Of a stretch of 64,000 bases of DNA, positions 35,171-47,150 are shown one piece after another; position 1 is the first letter of the stretch; each line of letters begins with the position of its first letter. Below the pieces are notes generated by a model. It worked only from the letters and a program-made list of their open reading frames with translations, searched no databases and was not told the DNA's origin. The DNA lies in assembly GCF_001540865.1 (NCBI RefSeq), contig NC_033633.1:6258283-6322282 (forward strand), written 5' to 3'. The translations under genes were made by a program, and so were the position numbers. The DNA is from Ananas comosus (taxonomy: Eukaryota > Streptophyta > Magnoliopsida > Poales > Bromeliaceae).

Positions 35171-35493
35171 TGTGTGCGTGAACTGTACTATACAAGTAGC
35201 AATACTACAAATACAAACAAAATAATCATTAATAAGAGTGTACAAGTATGATATTTCGTTTCAAGCAGTGTAACAAACTAACTCCTAAAACCACATAACA
35301 TCATTCTACCAATCCATAAGAGAATATACTAGCAATTAATACATGTTTTCTATACCTTTTTCCTATTCAAACAAAATAAAACTTAATCATATCCATAATT
35401 TGTATATTTGTAATGAATACATGTCTTCCATTCTAAACCGAACAAAATTTAATGAAATGCGTGAAATATACGTGTGTAACTGTGGAAGCAACT

Positions 35494-35528
35494 TCTAAAC
35501 CCTAAACCCTAATCCTAACCCTAAATCC
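35494..35528. repeat. Short telomere-like tract
   Basis: AAACCCTAAACCCTAATCC followed by TAACCCTAAATCC is about four degenerate copies of the plant telomere repeat CCCTAAA. It is interstitial and too short to be a telomere. Confidence 0.7.
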
Positions 35529-35734
35529 TTTATTTTTATAAATGCAACCAAAAATAAAATATACAAGCAGTGTTCTAAAATTGAATGAATCTGCTAGTCG
35601 GTAATGAAATCCGCAGCACGCAAAGACAAAGCAAAGCTGGAACCCTAAATCCTCAAAATTGAAATTTATATTAAACAAAAAATTGAAAGAAAAAAATTAT
35701 AGAAATCAAAATAGTCCCCTGTTTGGGCTGAGTC

Positions 35735-35874
35735 TGTGACACCCCAACTTCTCAGGGGGTTACCCATCATAGGACTACTCCCGTCCTAGCACACTTAGCT
35801 CTTTTAACCTCTTGGGCCTTACCACCACCCAAAATGCTTAAGGCGAATTAAGAGTTCTAGCCTTATGTAATATC
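35735..35874 (-). mobile_element. Cassandra-like LTR fragment with 5S rRNA sequence
   Basis: It starts TGTGACACCCCAACTTC. The reverse complement of 35751-35810 follows the 3' half of plant 5S rRNA (GTTAAG.GTGCT...GGGAGTAGTCCTA.GATGGGTAACC). This 5S-derived promoter segment is the hallmark of Cassandra TRIMs. It is cut at 35874 by the next LTR. Confidence 0.75.
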
Positions 35875-36600
35875 TGAGATTTTGAATAAAGGAATTCAAA
35901 TTTGAATTTTGAAATTGATATATATAGGGTTATATAGGTGGATTTCGGATATGATGGGTTTCGTCGCAAATCGGCGACCAAATAGTAGTTTCAATGCCCC
36001 GGTCGTGCTGAATGCTCTCGCGCAGTCCGATTGCAAATCTCACTTGCGGATCTTGCAAATCTGACGAGCGGAACTCTGGAAATTGTATAAAATTCTCTGA
36101 GAGGTCAAAAGTGGCAAATGGGCAGATCTCCGGGAACTTTAGTAGGCTTAATAGCAAATACTCCACCTTATATATATGAGCTAACTAGGGTTTTCACTAA
36201 AGAAAACCCTAGCCTTTAGCTCCAGTTGACTCTAGCCGCCTCCCCCTTGTCCCCCTGCCCTAGCGGCACGCAACCCGGCCGCCTACGCACTCCGTCGGCT
36301 GCTGGAATTGGCTGCTCCTCCCTCTCCTCCATCTCCTACACCTCCACCTTCCACCTTCCACCATCTCTGTTCAAACACAATCCAGGATACCCCTCACCCT
36401 CGGGTTCCTCCTCTGGCCGTGCCCCTGTCTGCGACCACGAATGACGCACCTAGCACGGTTGATCTTATTTTTGATTTTTCACGTGGGGTAGTATTCATGA
36501 TTCATATTAATATTTGAATATGTATGGTTATCAGGTATTGTGGATTCATGGCTTCCAATAAACGCAAGCGTCTATTGTTAATTACCCCTACAAAGTGTTA
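35875..36600 (+). mobile_element. G2-like LTR front with TATA box and GC-rich leader
   Basis: It begins TGAGATTTTGAATAAAGG and holds a strong TATA region CCTTATATATATGAGC (36165-36180). It then runs into a C-rich leader (36230-36430) of the same character as 19920-20350. Similarity fades near 36600. It looks like the promoter end of an LTR; no matching 3' end is identified. Confidence 0.5.
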
Positions 36601-36875
36601 GGGCACCTTCGATTAAGAGACCTCTGTAATGCTGAACTTGAATAAAAGATGAATTTTATAATATAATTCAGTATATAATTACATAGCTTAACCAGGGACA
36701 TGCCCCCAGTGTATAATAAAAGAGAAAATGGTTAATTCAACGACATGAGTATGACGGTTGATTGAATTTGATTCTGAACAATATTGTTCACCCTAAGGTG
36801 AAAGGTTGGTTAAATTCCCTGTATATACATTGGGATTTAATCAGATTCAAATTAAACTCTAACTAAATGGATTAN
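36601..36875. other. Unassigned AT-rich stretch ending in a single N
   Basis: There is no gene or recognisable repeat. A lone N at 36875 marks an abrupt change from AT-rich sequence to the GC-rich block that follows and may be a contig join. Confidence 0.6.
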
Positions 36876-37543
36876 GCCGCTGTCGCCCCAGGCAGCCTGC
36901 AGCCACTCTGGAGCAGCTTGGGCCAAGATCAAGTCATCTCCTACCCACGCAGCCCCGCCGCCTTCGACCAGCCACGCCGCCTCCCTCCGGCCTCCGGCGA
37001 CCTGTTGTCGTCGCCCCTGAGCGCCCCCCCGGTCGTGGTGGCCGCCGCTACTCCCTGAACCCAAGCGAGTTGTGCGGGCTCAAACCACTCCACCACCCCT
37101 CCAGCTGCCTCCCGCCGCCGGCCGACGCGAGCGCTGACCTCCCCACACCGGTCGCACCCACCTGCTGCAGTGCGCCCGCCGCTTGGCCGCCATCGGCCGT
37201 GCCCTAGCTCCCCCTCTGGCCGGTAAGCTTTATTAAGTTGTTTTGTGCACATTTTTGGGTTGCGATCATTATTCCGACGACCCGAGAGCACCCCGATGCT
37301 TTTGAATGTGAGCACAATGATCCTGGATCAGTGCTAATCATCGTAATCACCTTCTTTGGGGTCAACAAGCCCCTGATTTGCGAGATAAGTGCAGTTTACG
37401 CACAGTGCACGCAATTCGCAGATTTCGAGTCGCTACCGTGCTCTCTACAGTGGATGCCTGTGCTCCGGATCATGAGCACGACCTCCAGCATGTCGAGACC
37501 TATCAGCATATTTCTCGCCCGACCTCGAAAGCCATCGGTTTGC
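36876..37543 (+). mobile_element. GC-rich leader of a G2-type LTR
   Basis: It resembles 19920-20350 (GCCCTGAACCCAAGC-type block, GGCCGTGCCCTAGCTCC shared) and ends in a donor-like CCGGTAAGC at 37220. Proline-rich frames here have no homologue I recognise and are unlikely to be genes. Confidence 0.55.
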
Positions 37544-38729
37544 TGTAACGACCCATAAAATCCGTTGAATCACATAAAATAATATGATTTTATGAAACAG
37601 TAGGGGCTTTTATGCAATTTTACACTTCATGGGTGTTGTGGGCTATATGTGTGGACTGCGGGTGACCTCTGGACTGATTGTCCAAGGTCCAATGCTTTTA
37701 CGAAAATCGAATATCGATTTCCAATGCATTTTTCGGCGAAAGTTGCCGATGGAACGCGGTTTTGGTTCGGATTTCTTCCGACGATAACTTAGTGTAACAT
37801 ACTTTGTCGCTGAGCCTTATTGGCTGGTTACTTACATCGTTTCGAGGGTTCAGAGACAATGGGTGAGCGACGGTGGATTCCGGCGTCGAAATTAACACTT
37901 TCGGGAATCCGGATCGGAACGATTATCCGACGATAATCGTTTTGATGTGAGACTCCATGTTTACTGCCAAGACACCTTTATTATAGTGTTTTGTGGCAGC
38001 GGGTGACTCATGGCATGAGTCAGTGAGTCCCGGAACACTTCGTGGGGCCCGGCGGAGTCCCGGTGCGATTTTCAGGACTTCCGGCGAGTTACGGTAATCG
38101 GTTTTAGAAAACTGATTCCCATAGGATCATACGTGGGGCTGTGAGTTAGTGTTTCTTATTTGTGGTTAGATACTAACCGGTGGACCCTCCGTAGGTCCAG
38201 TTGACGATCTTCCATAGTAGGGAGACAGGCGCAGTATTCATACAGGTGGTATTTCAATATAAGTCGGTACAGTGGTGCACGCTCGATAACATTCTCTCCA
38301 CTCTCTTCATTACTCTACTTGTTTATGAGCCTACCACCTTGACTTCATGTTTATTACTATACTTGGCATTATCTGTGTTGACCTATTCAGTCGGTTCTAT
38401 ACTCTTGTACTTGATGACCTATACGGTCGGCATACTCTGAGAGGTAGGATTGTCGGCTAGTTGCCGACGGTTGGCTATTGAGCATATCAGCATCGATCGC
38501 CACTACTTGTACGCATTTCACAAACACTAGCAGTCTGATCCACCGCGAGAGGATGTTCTTTTTTGAAATGTGGTTGGGAGTGCCAGCCCATGAGCCCAGA
38601 GGCCTAGTCTTGGTTATATGTATGTAGAGTGGCAGTGGCACAAGCTTGAGGTCTGCGTACTGATATGGCAGGTTTCTAGATTGGGTATATTTGGGACTAA
38701 TCGTCCCGTTGATGCATGCATACAGTAGC

Positions 38730-39260
38730 TGTAATATACCGAACTTCTATAATTATGAAGTTACGATGTATGTTAGTTTAGAAAGCCGTTAGAATGGTTC
38801 CGGTGAAGTTCGGGAGCGTTCGGGCGTTTCGGTGCGCATTGGGTGCGAAAATGAAATCCGAAAGGCTATGTTGGACCGTGGACTAAATCTAGCATAAGCG
38901 TGGATGAAAAGATGGTTTGAACGCACTCGAAAACATGTGTTGGGGGTCTCGGTGCGATTTGAGGTGAATCGGAAACCCGCAAAGCGAAAACGAGCGAAAA
39001 CGGAAAAGAAACGACAAAAGGCTGAAATTTTGGCTAAGTCTGGAAAGTGCAGAATTTTTGGACCTACGGGGTCCGGTTCCTCAAGCTAAGGACCGGTCCC
39101 CGAGACCCGAAAATAGAATGAACTGGGGCAGTGCATTAAACATAGATATGTGAGGGGGGTTATGTGCAAATGTGTAGTTATGAGTGTATATGTTTGAGGG
39201 ATAAGGTTTAGCCCTCATTTCCTCTCAACCCAACACCAAATGAGAGCCCTTTCTCTCTCT

Positions 39261-39309
<49 letters not shown>

Positions 39310-41226
39310 TGAGGTGCTCCAATGGTGGAGTTATGGTGGAGAAGAGCTTGCTAGGTGGTGAAGAAACCCTCTCATGGCAACCTAGCTTGGAAGAAAGCTT
39401 GGATTTGAGATAAGTATTGTGTTAATTGAGGGTTTTGTGGTTTTAATGTTAGGGTTTGAGTATTCCTTCTAGATCTAGCTTCTAGGAGATGCTATGGAGG
39501 ATTTAGACATGGTGCTCCATGAGATTTGGGGCTAGTTCATAAAGATGAAAACTATAGGGTTAGAAATTGGGGTTTTGTAAACTATTAGATCTAACTTGAG
39601 TTTGATCCTTTGTGACCCTAATTGGTAGGTATACGAACGCGTTGGTGCGCTCGGTTCGGCAATCCGACGAGCGTACGCGAAGAAATCGGGAAAAGAGCCG
39701 GTTTTGGTACAGATTTCCGCAGCACGCGGTGTAGGCTTCCAAAAATCACAAAAATTGGATCGTGACATCCTAGCATTCCTACAAGGTGGGGGGTGCTATC
39801 CAGAAACATTGAATTTCCTTCTATGTCTATGTCGCCTTTTCTTAAGCATATATGTGTGTAATGACATTCATGCATTGTAGGGTAGTGGGCTATGGTTGGA
39901 AATTATGTATATACTTTCAATGTTAGTGAACATATGAATTGATTGGTGAACCATACATGTGAACCCTATGAATGCATGAAAGGAATGTGGACTATGATTG
40001 TAGTAAATAAGGGTGACATTGACATTAGTGGATATGAATTATGTGGTATGCTAGATAAAGTAAAACCTTAAGAGCATTGTGAGATGTTAGATTATAATGT
40101 TAGTAAACATTATATGCATTGAGAAATGTTAAACTATAACATTAGTTGACAATGTGGCAAGTGTGGCCCCGGACATTGTGATATGTGATGTTAGTGACAT
40201 TATGATTAGTGACATTATGACATGTTATGCTAGATGAGGCAAAGTCCTTAGAGCATTGTGGCAAGAGTGGCCTAAGGAGTGGTATAAATGACAAGGTAAA
40301 AGACCTATCATTGCATTGTGGCATGTGGCAAGATAGCGAGTGTGGCTATGCATCCTCAAATTGAGGATTGGATCAAACTCACATTGGGTTTTGGCTTGAG
40401 GGAGGTCGCTCCTCCTCAAGCGGTGTACTCCGGAGTGTAGACACCACGGGGAGAGTGCCCCGTCATTGTTCTCTCGAGTGGTAGTGCTAGTAGCCTCTCC
40501 CGGTAGACGGGAATTTGGATTGTGAGTTCGGGGTGAACCAGGAGTACCCCGGGATGATTGGATAAAAGCCAAGTAAATGTAAAGCACGCATGCATTATCA
40601 TACTTATGATCATATATCTGTTGACTCAGTTTCTTGCAGGCATTGTAATAGCATTGCATTAGTTGGTTTGCTATCTATCTACCATTCATTTACATATACC
40701 TGAATAGACCTAGTGGGCGAGTTGGCGAGGTTGGCGGCTGAACCTACTGGAAACTTTGTTGTAGTTCTCATCCCACTAACCATGCAGGTTCTAGCGCGAG
40801 CGGGATGATCGTGGCTCGTGGCATGGTTATCGTGCTCTAGGTAGCGTACTATCATTGTCTATAGAGGCACCCTGTATGTATTTCACCTATTATGTCGATG
40901 AATGTAAAATATGAATGGAAAATGTAATAAATTCATTTGGGAGATGAAAATGTATATTGGATGAATGAATGTAAAGCAAATGTACAAGTTTTGTATTTGT
41001 TTGAAAGTGATCAAATTACAATGTATAAATGTAATAGTTAGATTGCTTTCACTTGTGGTTGATGTTGCTTGCCCTCGAGCAAGCCATGTATACTTGCATT
41101 CTTATGTTTGAATTGCTACTGTTATATATGTTGGTAGAGCCTCGGGCGAACAGGGGAGGTGCTGTCCGTTCGGCGTCTGTTGACGTGCCCGAATCCGACC
41201 AAATAGGCGGAGCTCGGGGCGTGACA
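38730..41226 (+). mobile_element. Solo Gypsy G1 LTR with target duplication GTAGC
   Basis: The insert is 2497 bp, TGTAATATACCG to GGGGCGTGACA. GTAGC is on both sides (38725-38729, 41227-41231). The uninterrupted counterpart in the other G2 copy reads GCAGTAGCAG near 20928, which confirms the empty site. It has a GGTCCGGTTC/GGACCGGTCC pair (centres 39074.5 and 39094.5, exactly 20 bp), a CT microsatellite (39264-39307) and the conserved GAACCTACTGGAAAC...TTCTCATCCCACT block (40740-40785). Confidence 0.93.
39264..39307. repeat. CT dinucleotide microsatellite
   Basis: A nearly pure CT run in the leader region of the solo LTR. Other G1 LTRs have only CT-rich sequence at this place. Confidence 0.9.
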
Positions 41227-42048
41227 GTAGCGGTAGTGGTATATGTATATCCTGTTTTTCCTTATTTGTTATTGCTACTGTATTATCGTTGTACATATCT
41301 ATAGTTATCTCTTCCTTTACTGGTGTGTACCTCTCGTCTTCGTCAGTTTGGGGTACCCACTGGGAGGGGAGACATATATACATGTTCTCACTCCCCACCA
41401 TTTTCAGGTGACGTTGCGGGTCCTAGTTGGGACGAGGCGTGAGGCGCGTATTTAGCGGTCGATAGAGTTTCCGCCCCGGTGACATTCGATTTAGTTTCTA
41501 ACCTTACTTTCTCATAATAAATGACTTAAACATGTTATGGTTCAATTGGTTTCTTTTCAGTTGGATATATATGTGGTTTTGTGAAGTTAAATAAAGTGCT
41601 TATGGTTTTCATATGAAATTATGAAAATAATTTTTTACCCCTCGTGGTGGCTTGTTTTTAAAGGAAAAGGTTTCCGTGTAGAAAATAGTTTTAAAAAAGG
41701 TTTTTCGCTTTTCATGATTTTTAATATTTCAAAATGAGTTTCCTGGTGGGAAAATGTTTTAAACTAATAGATGTTGATTTATTAAGAAAATATTGTAATC
41801 TTGTGATTGACTGAATGTGAATCGGATTATGTGATGTGGTGAATGTATATGGTTGTATATATATACTGTGGTTGTATCTTGTACTTATGTGACGCCGTGC
41901 AAATATAGAAGAGACTCTGTCCGTGTGAACAGTGAGTTTCCTATATTTGTGGCAGATCTAACATCCCTTCGGTCAAGGCTTTCAAAAAAAAAAACTGGGC
42001 ACTTACGCATCGATTCTTAAACTTCAAAAGGGCCCCCAGGGAGTGACA

Positions 42049-42407
42049 CCCCATTATATCGTATATATAGGACTATTTGAGGTCTCACAATCTCCCCCCT
42101 TAAGCCCTGACGTCCTCGTCAGGCTTAGACTCACAAGTAGTAGGCGATGTGAGACTCGTCTCGCTAGCCTTGTCATTCCGACCCCGACTCAGCTGAAACC
42201 CATCTCACACTTTCGGCTAATAATTGGCTCTGATAACAACTGTGACGCCCCAACTTCCCCGGGGGTTATCCATCCTAGGACTACTCCCGTCCTAGCACAA
42301 TTAACTCTCTTAATCTTTTGGGCTTGCCACCACTCAAAATGTTTAAGCCGGGTTAAGAGCTCTAGTCCTATTATATCTTATATATAGGACTATTTGGGGT
42401 CTCACAG
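42049..42407 (-). mobile_element. Cassandra TRIM with 5S rRNA-derived LTR
   Basis: The minus-strand 5' LTR is 42407-42241 (TGTGAGACC...GGGGCGTCACA). Its segment 42310-42257 parallels the 5S rRNA internal promoter half (GTGCT.GGACGGGAGTAGTCCTAGGATGG). A primer site follows, GTTGTTATCAGAGCC (42240-42226), close to the tRNA-Met complement. A 143-bp non-coding internal part has a purine tract CTTAAGGGGGGAGAT (42112-42098), followed by a truncated 3' LTR (42097-42049). It abuts the G2 LTR end, so one of the two cut the other. Confidence 0.8.
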
Positions 42408-43364
42408 AGTCCCCTACTTGGGTTGTGGCCGAGAGGTCCGAAATCACCCCCAATTTCGGGCGCCCACAAGTGAATGAACGAGTGGTAGGTCCTAGGATAG
42501 ACAGGGGAGCAGTGTAGAGCGTCGTACAAGCGATTGAGAGGGAACCTCTTACGAATGGAGAGAGGTGAGGGCGAGAGAGAACTCCGAGACGGTTTGGAAT
42601 AGGATTTCCTACAGAGCACAACAATGTGTGGAACGAAATCACTCCCTGCTAAGCTCCTGTCCGATGGAAAGAGGTGAGAGCGAGAGAGAGGCGAGAGCGT
42701 GAGATTAAGAGAGAGGCGAGATCGCGAAAGCGAGAGCAAGACGCAAGTGCAAGAGACAGAGAAAGAGAGAAAGAAAATGTTTCGCATTAAAAGGAAAGAG
42801 GGGGTGAAGTTATACCTCACTTTAATCAACATTAAATCTCAACCACTAAATTGATGGTTGTAGGATGTACACCCCTAACGGGGGTGTACAAGTAGACTTT
42901 TTCATAACTTTAATATGGGCCAATAGATTTTCGTGCATTTGAGTTGCGTTCGGTTGATAGATAGCTTTTTTATTTGTTTCTTTGCTTCTTTATTTGTTTC
43001 TTTTTTTTTGTTTTGCATTTTAGTAAGATTACTAAATCATATGTTGATTGAACCTGCCTAATTTACGTTTGGGTGCTATGTATTTTGCCTCACACTCCCT
43101 AGTGGACCAAAGCGGAATCAAATGCAGTTGGTTGTTGCGAAAGGTCACTACTCATGCTCCGATGCCAGGGCCAATAGTTAGCAACTTCCATTCATCCGGC
43201 GGCAAAAATATATAAAAAAGAGAAAAAAGAACGAAAACTAGTAGGTACAAGTGCACGGCTAAATCCAGCCGATTTTCACTGGTCAAAAATGATAAGAGAA
43301 AGTAAGGCCTAAAAGGCATAAAAAATAAAGAAAAAACAAAAAACAAAAATATATGATATCACCA
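42408..43364. other. Non-coding spacer with purine-rich tract and a small hairpin
   Basis: Bases 42530-42790 are strongly GA-biased on the plus strand. GTACACCCC and GGGGTGTAC (42870-42892) form a perfect 9-bp stem around TAACG and may mark a small DNA transposon end. No coding frame is convincing. Confidence 0.6.
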
Positions 43365-43495
43365 TATTGGAACTAGGTTATTTTATAAATAGGCTTCCTG
43401 AAAATTTTATTTCTAAAAAAAGGCCTCCTTCAAAATTTATTGCAAAAATAGTCTTCAAATAGGCCAGGTCAGCTCGCGGGGTATATAACGGATAT

Positions 43496-43715
43496 ATGCG
43501 GTGAATGGTTTACCGCATTCATATATGCGGTGAACCATTCACCGCATTTGTGGGTCTAGGCGCAACGCACTGGAAATCGAAGAATGCGGTAAATGGTTTA
43601 CCGCATTCATAAAGCAGTTAACTATTTACTGCATTTAAAAGCGATGAATGGTTCACCGCCTTTAAATGTGATAAATAGATTACCGCATTTATATGCGGTG
43701 AACCATTCACCACCT
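43496..43715. repeat. Left palindrome array, seven GCGGTGAA...TTCACCGC units
   Basis: Palindromes start at about 43496, 43525, 43584, 43613, 43639, 43667 and 43692. The best is GCGGTGAACCATTCACCGC (8-bp arms, 3-bp centre); others carry one to four changes. Each can form a hairpin or bind a dimeric protein. Confidence 0.85.
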
Positions 43716-44464
43716 TTATTCAATATACCCTAACCCCCGTCCGAACCCTTTTCCTTTCTCCCTCACTGGCCCCGCCCGAGCTCTCTCTGTCTCTCATAGT
43801 GTCTCTCTCACTCTCCTTCACTCCTCTCTGTCTCCCTCACTCCGACACAACGAGTCCGACGCCGACGCCGACGCCGACGCCGCCGTCGCTGCCGCCGTCG
43901 CCGCCGCTTACCTATGGTGCTCTGTCGTGCCCTCTCTCCTCAGCATTGCATCTACATTGTTCCATTAGGTTAGTTTTTGAAGTAGAGTTGATTCCTCAAC
44001 TTTGACATTGATTCCTCACATTGAAAAAGTTGTAGTTATTTTGACATTGAGAACTTTTCCCTTCTTTTGGAATTGAGACACAACTTTTTTTCTTTTTAAT
44101 TTGACTTTCTTTGTTTAATGATGTTTAAAATTTTATCAAATTTAAACACTCAATTTGTTTGTTATTAACTGTTAATTAACTTAGTTGTGTTTATTTAAAA
44201 ATAATTAAAATTATTAAATTTGATAATATTATTAATAAATTAGATAAAATCTCTAATTGTTTTTTAAAAAAATATACTCAATTTTAATTTCAAGTTGAGA
44301 AGTCTTAAGAAAAAAGAAAGAGAAATGCTACTTGTATACCAAATTTTTTAATATAAATTTTAGGTCCATCTCATCGAGAGTGTAGAAATAGTAAAATTGC
44401 ACTTTATCTCAAATATTGGTATGATTATGTTTGTTTACAAATTTTATATTTTGTTTAAGTTAGG

Positions 44465-46500
44465 ATGGCGCGTAGTAATGTGGCTATTGTAGTTCATTAG
44501 AATGGAGAAATATTGGCGTACGATAACAATCCAAAGTACGTTGGCAGTCGTAAGAAATTAAGTGGTATTGCCGTGGATATTAAATTTACAGAATTCGAGA
44601 GAAAAATATATAGATTAACTAATACTCCGAGAAATGAGTATCGTCTAATTATCAAAGTCCAATATTCGATCGGGATGAATCAATTCGAGTGTTGTGCCTT
44701 TGGTACACTACTACAGATCAAATCACTATAACTTAGTTTCTTTTATTAATAACTTATAACTTATAACTTAGTTTCTTTTACTAATTTTATAGTTAACTTT
44801 TTTTGTTCTTAGATATGGGTATGGGATCATATATATATTGGACGTCCCGATCGAGTAGAAGCTCCACCGGATCTCCATGATTGTCCATTGGGTTGTCGGT
44901 ATGCTATGTGTTTAAAATATAATATAATAAAATAATAAATATTGATATTGTATTGATGTAATATAAAATAATAAAATATACTATTAATCACTTCTACAGG
45001 TGGAACATGGGATTGCGATTTCGTGGAAATATCAGGGCGACTGACATTGAGTTTTATCGCAATGAGCTAGATCAGCAGAGGGAGTCATAAGTACGTATAG
45101 ATTTCATAAATTATATACATGCACATACATTCTAAAATTTTACATACATTTTTTTTAATACACTTGTACAGATTACATGGATGCCCTATACGGAGGATGT
45201 TTTGAACGGTCTTCCTGTATTTTGTCTTGAGGGCTCTACAATTTGGCGTTCGAGAACTTGTTTGATATGCTTTCATATTGTCGAGCTACATTTACCTGAT
45301 AGAGTTCTACGGCAGTTTGGATTGCTGCAGCATATACCGAAGCCTGTAGAAGCTATACAGAGGATCACCTCGCAAGGTAGATCAGGCGAGGACTGGGCAG
45401 CGTTTCATGCTTCATATATTCAGCGTTGGGCAGATCGTCTTGAGCATATTGCGAAGCAGAGTCTTTTCGTCGATCCAGATCCGATACGAGCTACCTCTGT
45501 GTACATGCAGTGGTATTGGGGGATCACAAGGAGGTGGATTTCTCGTCCTGTACAGGCTACGGCAGCCTCCACTTACTTTTCTACCGCATGGGAATGTCGA
45601 GCGACGATTGGTAAGATTATTTTATTTTATAGTTTATTTTAATATAAGAATATTCATTATATATAATCATGTATGTTTATACAGGTGTATGTTATGCGAC
45701 ATGCTGTTAACAGTATCGGTCATTTGATGGATGATCCTCCGGAGCCCACTAGAATGATGGATACTCTAGCACATGTGAGGTGGGATCTCAAAAGTGTGTT
45801 AAAGAGCCTTCCGACATTACCCGTAACAGGGTATCCCGATGTTTCTTCTCCGACTTTTGGTGATTACGGTGATATTCCCTTCACCTCCACGCATGCATAT
45901 GATTTCGGTGATATTCCCTCCACCTCCGCGCCTGCATATGATTTCGGTGATATTCCTTCCACCTCCGCGCCTGCATATGATTTCGGTGATATTCCCTCCA
46001 CCTCGATGCCTGCGTATGATTTTCCATCGACATCCGTCTCAATTCATCCATCTGATGTCCCTTCGACTTCTAATGTCCTTCCGACATCGGAAGTGTAGTT
46101 TGATATTCTGTCGGCATCCATCCCTCCATTTGATATTCCAGCTACGTCAGAGGTATTCTATTTTGATATTCCATTCACGTCTATCCATCCTTCTGACGTT
46201 CCATCAACGTCGCAGATTCGTCGCAATGATGTTGTATATCGACGTAGGCGATGGCGACAGGGTCATATTGAGACGCAAGAAGGGATACTACCATCAGCTG
46301 TTGAGCAAGGGATGGAGCCGATTATCGAGGGCATCGCCATCGAGCATATTGATCAGATGCATGTCATTGAGCCCGTGCAGCTTGAGATGGAGCATGACAT
46401 ACATATTCAAGGACGGAGTCGAGGACGCGATCGTGGACGCGGACGTGGACGTGGCAGGGGACGAGGGCGAGAGCATAGGAGGAGAATGGAGGGAACTTAA
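44465..46500 (+). pseudogene. Plant mobile domain (PMD) protein gene, four introns, premature stops
   Basis: Reconstructed exons are 44465-about 44695, 44813-44898, 45000-45090, 45172-45610 and 45685-46500. The first exon resembles the N-terminus of Mutator-family proteins (GEILAYDNNPKYVG). The third and fourth carry the PMD core (ITWMPYTEDVLNGLP, IWRSRTCLICFHIVELHLPDRVLRQFG, WAAFHASYIQRWADR). The last exon has a 13-residue repeat (DIPSTSAPAYDFG) and an Arg/Gly tail (GRGRGRGRGRG). Stops lie at 44498 (TAG for an expected Trp), 45088 (TAA, probably from Gln) and 46096. PMD proteins include the MAIN/MAIL silencing factors and many transposon-borne relatives; this one is the transposon type. Confidence 0.75.
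45870..46022. repeat. 39-bp in-frame tandem repeat, four copies
   Basis: The repeat encodes DIPSTSAPAYDFG-like 13-mers in the last PMD exon. Copies are nearly identical, pointing to recent expansion. Confidence 0.9.
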
Positions 46501-46763
46501 CTTTTTTTATTATTTTTGAAATTCTTATGTATATTTGATATTTCAGATCTTTCTACATTAATTTTTTATAGTATTATCTAAATTTATTCATCTTGAAATG
46601 TGTTGATATTGGTATAGCTCATTTTATATGCTTAAAGTGTGGTTGAAGTTGGTATAGATGATTCTATGTATTTATTACTGTAATTGAAATGTTTGAAAAC
46701 ATTGCTATTTTGTATAATGTGAGAATTTTGCAAAGTTGCTGCTACTTGGTGTGGTTTTGCTTA

Positions 46764-47017
46764 CATGCGGTGAACCATTTACCGCATATAAATACGGTTA
46801 ATGGTTCACCGCTTTTAAAAGCGGTGAATGATTCATCGCCTTTATATGCGGTGAACTATTCACCGCATTTATGAGTTTTGTCGCTCCTTTTTCAACGGCG
46901 GGGGAAATAACATGAAGACGGTGAATGGTTCACCGGCCTTATAGGGTTTTTAAATTCTTATGAAAGCGGTGAACCATTTACCGCTTTCACTTGAAAGCGG
47001 TAAATTGTTCACCGCTT
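46764..47017. repeat. Right palindrome array, seven units
   Basis: Units start at about 46764, 46793, 46819, 46845, 46917, 46964 and 46995, of the same GCGGTGAA...TTCACCGC type as the left array. The equal unit number at both ends suggests a functional subterminal site set. Confidence 0.85.
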
Positions 47018-47150
47018 TTATCTTCTCCTGCCAACTCACTGCCCAGGTGGCAGTTTTGAGCATATTTTTATAAATAAAAGTTTGAGAGGTCTATTTTTAG
47101 AATAAAAGTTTTGGAGGAGACTAGTTGGGTAAAATTCCCTACCCTTGAGT

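Larger units (their letters stand above)
37544..42048 (+). mobile_element. G2-type LTR interrupted by a solo G1 LTR
   Basis: It starts TGTAACGACCC at 37544 and ends CCCCCAGGGAGTGACA at 42048. It is made of 37544-38729 and 41232-42048. GAGCATATCAGCAT (38477), the CCCACTGGGAGGG...GTTCTCACTCCCC acceptor block ending TTTTCAG (41407) and the end hairpin (41893-41960) match the copy at 19906-32060. No target duplication is visible at the outer ends, so its start may be elsewhere. Confidence 0.6.
43365..47150 (+). mobile_element. PMD-carrying DNA transposon with palindrome arrays at both ends
   Basis: About 3.8 kb. The outer ~100 bp at each side are diverged inverted repeats: TTTATTTCTAAAAAAAGGCC on the left parallels, inverted, CTATTTTTAGAATAAAAG on the right. 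Just inside each end is an array of seven imperfect 19-21-bp palindromes (43496-43715 and 46764-47017). A broken PMD gene lies in between. No transposase is visible, so it would depend on another element. The exact ends and target duplication are not resolved. Confidence 0.6.

Noticed and set aside
35494..35528. True telomere or chromosome-fusion site
   Set aside because: Only about four degenerate CCCTAAA units between transposons, with no subtelomeric context.
42257..42310. A functional 5S rRNA gene
   Set aside because: Only the 3' half matches, with many changes, and it lies in a short LTR with primer site and polypurine tract. It is Cassandra sequence.
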